Source of the DNA: DATLCI01 sp035526435
GTDB taxonomy: Bacteria > Acidobacteriota > Terriglobia > Terriglobales > Acidobacteriaceae
DNA length: 8,709 nucleotides
Assembly: GCA_035526435.1 (NCBI GenBank)
Contig: DATLCI010000154.1
Location: forward strand, 1-8,709
Reading direction: 5' to 3'
Shown piece after piece: positions 6,481 to 8,709 of this stretch; position 1 is the stretch's first letter, and each line of letters starts with the position of its first letter. The notes beneath the pieces were generated by a model, which was given only the letters and a program-made list of their open reading frames with translations, had not been told where the DNA came from and searched no databases. The position numbers and the translations under genes were made by a program.

Positions 6481-7182
6481 ATGAAGAAAGTCTTCGCGAA
6501 CGCGGACGAGGCCATCTTCGACATCCATGATGGCGCCACCATCATGCTCGGTGGATTCGGCTTGTGCGGCATCCCCGAAAATCTGATCGACGCGCTCGTC
6601 CGCAAAGGTGTTCGTAACCTCACCACCATTAGCAACAATGTGGGCATTGACGACGCCGGGTTGGGCAAATGCCTAGCCGCCGGGCAGATCGTCAAACACA
6701 TGGGCAGCTACGTGGGCGAAAACCGTTTGCTGGAAGAGATGGTGCTCAGCAACAAGATCAACCTGGAATTGATCCCGCAAGGCACGTTCGCCGAGCGGCT
6801 CCGCGCGGGCGGGGCCGGCATCCCCGCATTCTTCACGCCGACCGGAGTCGGGACGATCGTCGCGGACGGCAAAGAGACGCGCGAATTTGATGGCCGCACA
6901 TACGTGATGGAGCGCGCCCTCAAGGCTGACTTCGCACTGGTCAAAGCGTGGAAAGGCGACAAGTGGGGCAACCTCATCTATCGCAAGACGGCTCGAAACT
7001 TTAATCCAATGATGGCTGCCGCCGCTAAAGTTACGATCGCTGAAGTAGAAGAGTTGGTTGAGGTTGGTGAACTTCCGCCTGAACACGTCACCACGCCCAG
7101 CATTTATGTGAACCGGATATTCCAGGGCAAGGCTTACGAGAAGCGGATCGAACGGCGTACTGTCCGCAAGGCGACCGCATGA
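6481..7182 (+). CDS. scoA: Succinyl-CoA:3-oxoacid CoA-transferase, subunit A
   Basis: With ScoB this cytoplasmic enzyme moves CoA between succinyl-CoA and a 3-oxoacid such as acetoacetate, activating ketone bodies and short-chain keto acids for breakdown. The 233-residue product has the type-1 CoA-transferase subunit A signature at 17-32: DG, then GGFGLCGIP. It continues with NNVGIDD (52-58), GSYVGEN (75-81), a PQGTFAERLRAGGAG block (99-113), a GVGT segment (122-125), FDGRTYVMERAL (136-147) and the usual C-terminal YEKRIERR. Length is normal for a separate A subunit. The start has no ribosome site but lies 6 bases after a TAGAAT box. Its stop overlaps the start of the DUF1232 gene (ATGA, 7179-7182), so the two should be translationally coupled. 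The related AtoDA/PcaIJ enzymes share this fold; ScoA fits best, but the exact acyl substrate cannot be read from the sequence. Confidence 0.95.
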   Translation: MKKVFANADEAIFDIHDGATIMLGGFGLCGIPENLIDALVRKGVRNLTTISNNVGIDDAGLGKCLAAGQIVKHMGSYVGENRLLEEMVLSNKINLELIPQGTFAERLRAGGAGIPAFFTPTGVGTIVADGKETREFDGRTYVMERALKADFALVKAWKGDKWGNLIYRKTARNFNPMMAAAAKVTIAEVEELVEVGELPPEHVTTPSIYVNRIFQGKAYEKRIERRTVRKATA

Positions 7183-7577
7183 GCCTCAATTACATCCGCA
7201 TCTTTCGCGTGTTGAAAGCGCTGCTGCGCGATTCCCAAAGTTTTCGCACGGATGACCAGCGCAGCCAAAAGCTCGCTGAAGATGCATTGGCGAAAGCCGA
7301 GAGCAACCGCAATGCGTTGGCCCGCGTTTGGGACGATGTGACGGCGCTCGTCCGCCTGATAAAAGCCTGGGCCCAAGGACGCTATCGGTCCATCCCGTGG
7401 CGCAGTGTCAGTCTGGCGATCGCGGCGTTGCTGTATCTTCTCAGTCCGCTCGACGGCTTGCCGGACTTTATTCCCGGCCTAGGCCTGCTGGACGACGTCT
7501 TCATTGTGACTTGGGTCATCCGCGCAATCCAGAAGGAACTGGACAAGTTCAAGATGTGGGAAGCGAACGCCGCTTAG
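7179..7577 (+). CDS. DUF1232 (YkvA-like) small membrane protein
   Basis: The 132-residue product has a polar, probably helical N-terminal half (residues 18-65) and a DUF1232 domain at about 74-118. The domain carries its typical run YLLSPLDGLPDFIPGLG (86-102), followed by LLDD and a second hydrophobic stretch (VFIVTWVIRAI, 107-117). The two hydrophobic segments suggest a hairpin in or at the inner membrane. The molecular role of DUF1232 proteins is not established. The start overlaps the scoA stop by 4 bases and has AAGG 7 bases upstream, the clearest plus-strand ribosome site here, as expected for a translationally coupled gene. It separates scoA from scoB, which normally adjoin. No catalytic residues are evident. 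A link to CoA metabolism is suggested only by position. Confidence 0.9.
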   Translation: MSLNYIRIFRVLKALLRDSQSFRTDDQRSQKLAEDALAKAESNRNALARVWDDVTALVRLIKAWAQGRYRSIPWRSVSLAIAALLYLLSPLDGLPDFIPGLGLLDDVFIVTWVIRAIQKELDKFKMWEANAA

Positions 7578-7591
7578 GTTGGCAGCGGTTC

Positions 7592-7603
7592 TAGATTAGA
7601 ATC
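7592..7603 (+). promoter_or_regulatory. Promoter element of scoB, copy of the scoA element
   Basis: TAGATTAGAATC is identical to 6464-6475. The TAGAAT part (7597-7602) ends 9 bases before the ATG at 7612, which would give a 5' leader of only about 2-3 bases. There is no Shine-Dalgarno. TTGGCA (7579-7584) is present but only 12 bases from the box, too close for a standard -35. Confidence 0.48.
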
Positions 7604-7611
7604 AAAGCGCC

Positions 7612-8313
7612 ATGTCTACCCTTCCCGCCGCAGACAAGAAACCCGACAAACAAAAAGATACGGAGAAGCGCGACCGCATCGTAAAGCGCGTAGCGAAAGA
7701 ACTGCGGGATGGTTTTTACGTGAACCTCGGCATCGGCATGCCGACGCTCGTCGCCAACCATGTGCCGAAAGGCATGCAGGTGGTCCTGCAAAGTGAAAAT
7801 GGCATGCTTGGCATTGGCCCTTACCCCATTGAAGGCCAGGAAGATCCTGACCTCATCAACGCGGGCAAAGAAACGGTCAGTGAGATCCCCGGCACCGCAT
7901 ATTTTGACAGCGCAGAATCCTTCGCCATGATCCGCGGCGGACACGTCGACCTCAGCGTCCTAGGCGCCATGGAAGTAGATGAGCAAGGCAATCTCGCCAA
8001 CTGGATGATTCCAGGCAAGATGGTGAAGGGCATGGGCGGCGCCATGGACCTGGTCGCGAGCGCCAAGCGCGTGATCGTCGCCATGGAGCACACGACCAAA
8101 GACGGCAAGCCGAAAATCCTGAAGCAATGCACACTTCCCTACACCGGTTTGAAAGTCGTCGATACCATCTGCACCGAGATGGCCTGGATCACCGTGACGC
8201 CAGAAGGATTAGTGCTGGAAGAAGTCGCGCCGGGACTGACGCCCGAAGACGTGCAGAAGGCGACGGAACCGAAGTTGATGGTGAGTAAGGCGCTGAAGGA
8301 GATGCTCGGGTAA
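7612..8313 (+). CDS. scoB: Succinyl-CoA:3-oxoacid CoA-transferase, subunit B
   Basis: This is the catalytic-glutamate subunit of the ScoAB enzyme. The 233-residue product has NLGIGMPTLVAN (38-49), then LQSENGMLG (59-67). The Glu in SENG (E62) is the residue that forms the glutamyl-CoA thioester in this family. GPYP (69-72), the DLSVLGAMEVDEQGNLANW run (about 115-133), GMGGAMDL (143-150) and a C-terminal EEVAPG are also typical. Compared with usual B subunits, which begin near DRIVKRVAKEL, it has an extra N-terminal stretch of about 20 highly charged residues (Lys/Asp-rich). No later ATG, GTG or TTG precedes the conserved part, so the extension is probably real. The gene starts 34 bases after the DUF1232 gene and carries its own promoter-like box, so it may be transcribed both with scoA and alone. 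A strong hairpin terminator follows at 8420-8447. Confidence 0.95.
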   Translation: MSTLPAADKKPDKQKDTEKRDRIVKRVAKELRDGFYVNLGIGMPTLVANHVPKGMQVVLQSENGMLGIGPYPIEGQEDPDLINAGKETVSEIPGTAYFDSAESFAMIRGGHVDLSVLGAMEVDEQGNLANWMIPGKMVKGMGGAMDLVASAKRVIVAMEHTTKDGKPKILKQCTLPYTGLKVVDTICTEMAWITVTPEGLVLEEVAPGLTPEDVQKATEPKLMVSKALKEMLG

Positions 8314-8335
8314 AAAAGGGCGGACTCCTGTCCGC
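8312..8335 (-). terminator. Minus-strand hairpin with T-run behind scoB
   Basis: GCGGAC (8320-8325) and GTCCGC (8330-8335) form a 6-bp stem with a 4-base loop. On the minus strand it is followed by CC and six T, which is terminator-like. On the plus strand it has no T-run. It would stop transcripts entering scoB antisense from the aldehyde dehydrogenase side. Confidence 0.55.
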
Positions 8336-8371
8336 ATCGCCGCGGGGTCATCAAGCCCACTCAACCTTGTC

Positions 8372-8401
8372 ATATCAGCCAAATCATCTGCTATATCAGC
8401 C
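8372..8401. repeat. Two direct copies of ATATCAGCC
   Basis: ATATCAGCC occurs at 8372-8380 and 8393-8401, 21 bases apart. The spacing equals two helical turns, as for paired protein sites. The position between two gene ends gives no obvious regulatory target, so chance duplication is likely. Confidence 0.3.
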
Positions 8402-8419
8402 GGGCGGTGATGACAATAA

Positions 8420-8447
8420 AAAAGCCGGGAGCGAACTCCCGGCTTTT
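8420..8447. terminator. Strong bidirectional intrinsic terminator
   Basis: A 12-bp perfect stem (AAAAGCCGGGAG at 8420-8431 with its inverse at 8436-8447) closes a CGAA tetraloop. The minus strand continues in T-rich sequence (TTTTTTATT), making it the terminator of the aldehyde dehydrogenase gene. The plus-strand reading ends in TTTT and can stop scoB transcripts. Confidence 0.92.
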
Positions 8448-8465
8448 GGTCTGAACTAAACACCC

Positions 8466-8709
8466 CTACAGCATCGTGCACACGGCCTTCTTCTGCGTGT
8501 ACAGTTCGAGCGCGTCGTGACCCATCTCGCGGCCCCAGCCCGATTGCTTATATCCGCCGAAGGGCATCGCTGCGTCGAAGATGTTGTAACAGTTGATCCA
8601 GACGGTGCCAGCCTTCAGCTTGTCGGCGATGCGGTGAGCTTTGGAGATGTCCTTGGTCCACACGCCCGCGGCCAGGCCGTAGATGGTGTCATGCGATTGC
8701 GCAATGACG
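8466..8709 (-). CDS. Aldehyde dehydrogenase, C-terminal end (5' part outside window)
   Basis: About 80 residues of an NAD(P)-dependent aldehyde dehydrogenase, which oxidises aldehydes to carboxylic acids in the cytoplasm. The frame is open to the right edge. It carries DTIYGLAAGVWTKD, then the KLKAGTVWINCYN run, then the FGGYKQSGWGRE block, which contains the conserved Phe-Gly-Gly and Ser-Gly near the C-terminus. It ends in LYTQKKAV-CTML. The YNIFDAAMPFGGYKQSG form fits the ALDH1/2-like, betaine-, phenylacetaldehyde- or retinal-type group. The catalytic Cys and Glu lie outside the window, so the substrate cannot be told. The gene converges on scoB and ends at the shared terminator, so it is not part of the sco operon. 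Confidence 0.93.
   Translation of the reverse strand, partial: VIAQSHDTIYGLAAGVWTKDISKAHRIADKLKAGTVWINCYNIFDAAMPFGGYKQSGWGREMGHDALELYTQKKAVCTML

Noticed and set aside
1..8709. CRISPR array, tRNA, rRNA, transposase or phage genes
   Set aside because: No regularly spaced repeats, cloverleaf-like segments or mobile-element proteins are visible; gene content is ordinary chromosomal.

Overview
The window reads as chromosomal DNA of a GC-rich soil-type bacterium, most likely an acidobacterium (Terriglobia/Koribacter-like). This placement is inference. It rests on the style of the LigD, STN-type and secreted proteins, on start codons that mostly lack a Shine-Dalgarno sequence, and on A+T-rich TAGAAT boxes very close to some starts. 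There is no sign of phage, insertion sequence, CRISPR array, tRNA or rRNA.

Layout, left to right. (1) The 3' part of a LigD-type ATP-dependent DNA ligase gene (+), open to the left edge through a lysine-rich linker. (2) A short convergent gap holding a bidirectional terminator, framed by two inverted tracts of degenerate 7-base repeats. (3) A secreted protein of unknown function (-). (4) A divergent promoter gap, then an exported STN-like, proline-rich protein (+). (5) A 50-residue single-pass membrane protein (-), whose stop codon lies 4 bases from the stop of the preceding gene. (6) uvrA (+), complete, behind a candidate sigma-70 promoter. (7) A cluster of scoA, a DUF1232 membrane protein and scoB (+). 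scoA overlaps the DUF1232 gene by ATGA, and scoA and scoB are each preceded by the same 12-base promoter-like element. (8) A convergent gap with two hairpins. (9) The C-terminal end of an aldehyde dehydrogenase (-), running off the right edge.

Functions fall in two groups. LigD and UvrA are DNA repair proteins (end joining and nucleotide excision repair), but separate genes on both strands lie between them, so they do not form an operon. ScoA and ScoB form the two-subunit succinyl-CoA:3-oxoacid CoA-transferase used in ketone-body and short-chain acid breakdown. The aldehyde dehydrogenase is also catabolic but is convergent and independently transcribed.

The points most worth checking are the shared TAGATTAGAATC element, which would make scoA leaderless; the membrane gene inserted between the two CoA-transferase subunits; the heptamer repeat arms around the first terminator; and the unlisted 50-residue membrane protein. 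I found no clearly new multi-gene system.
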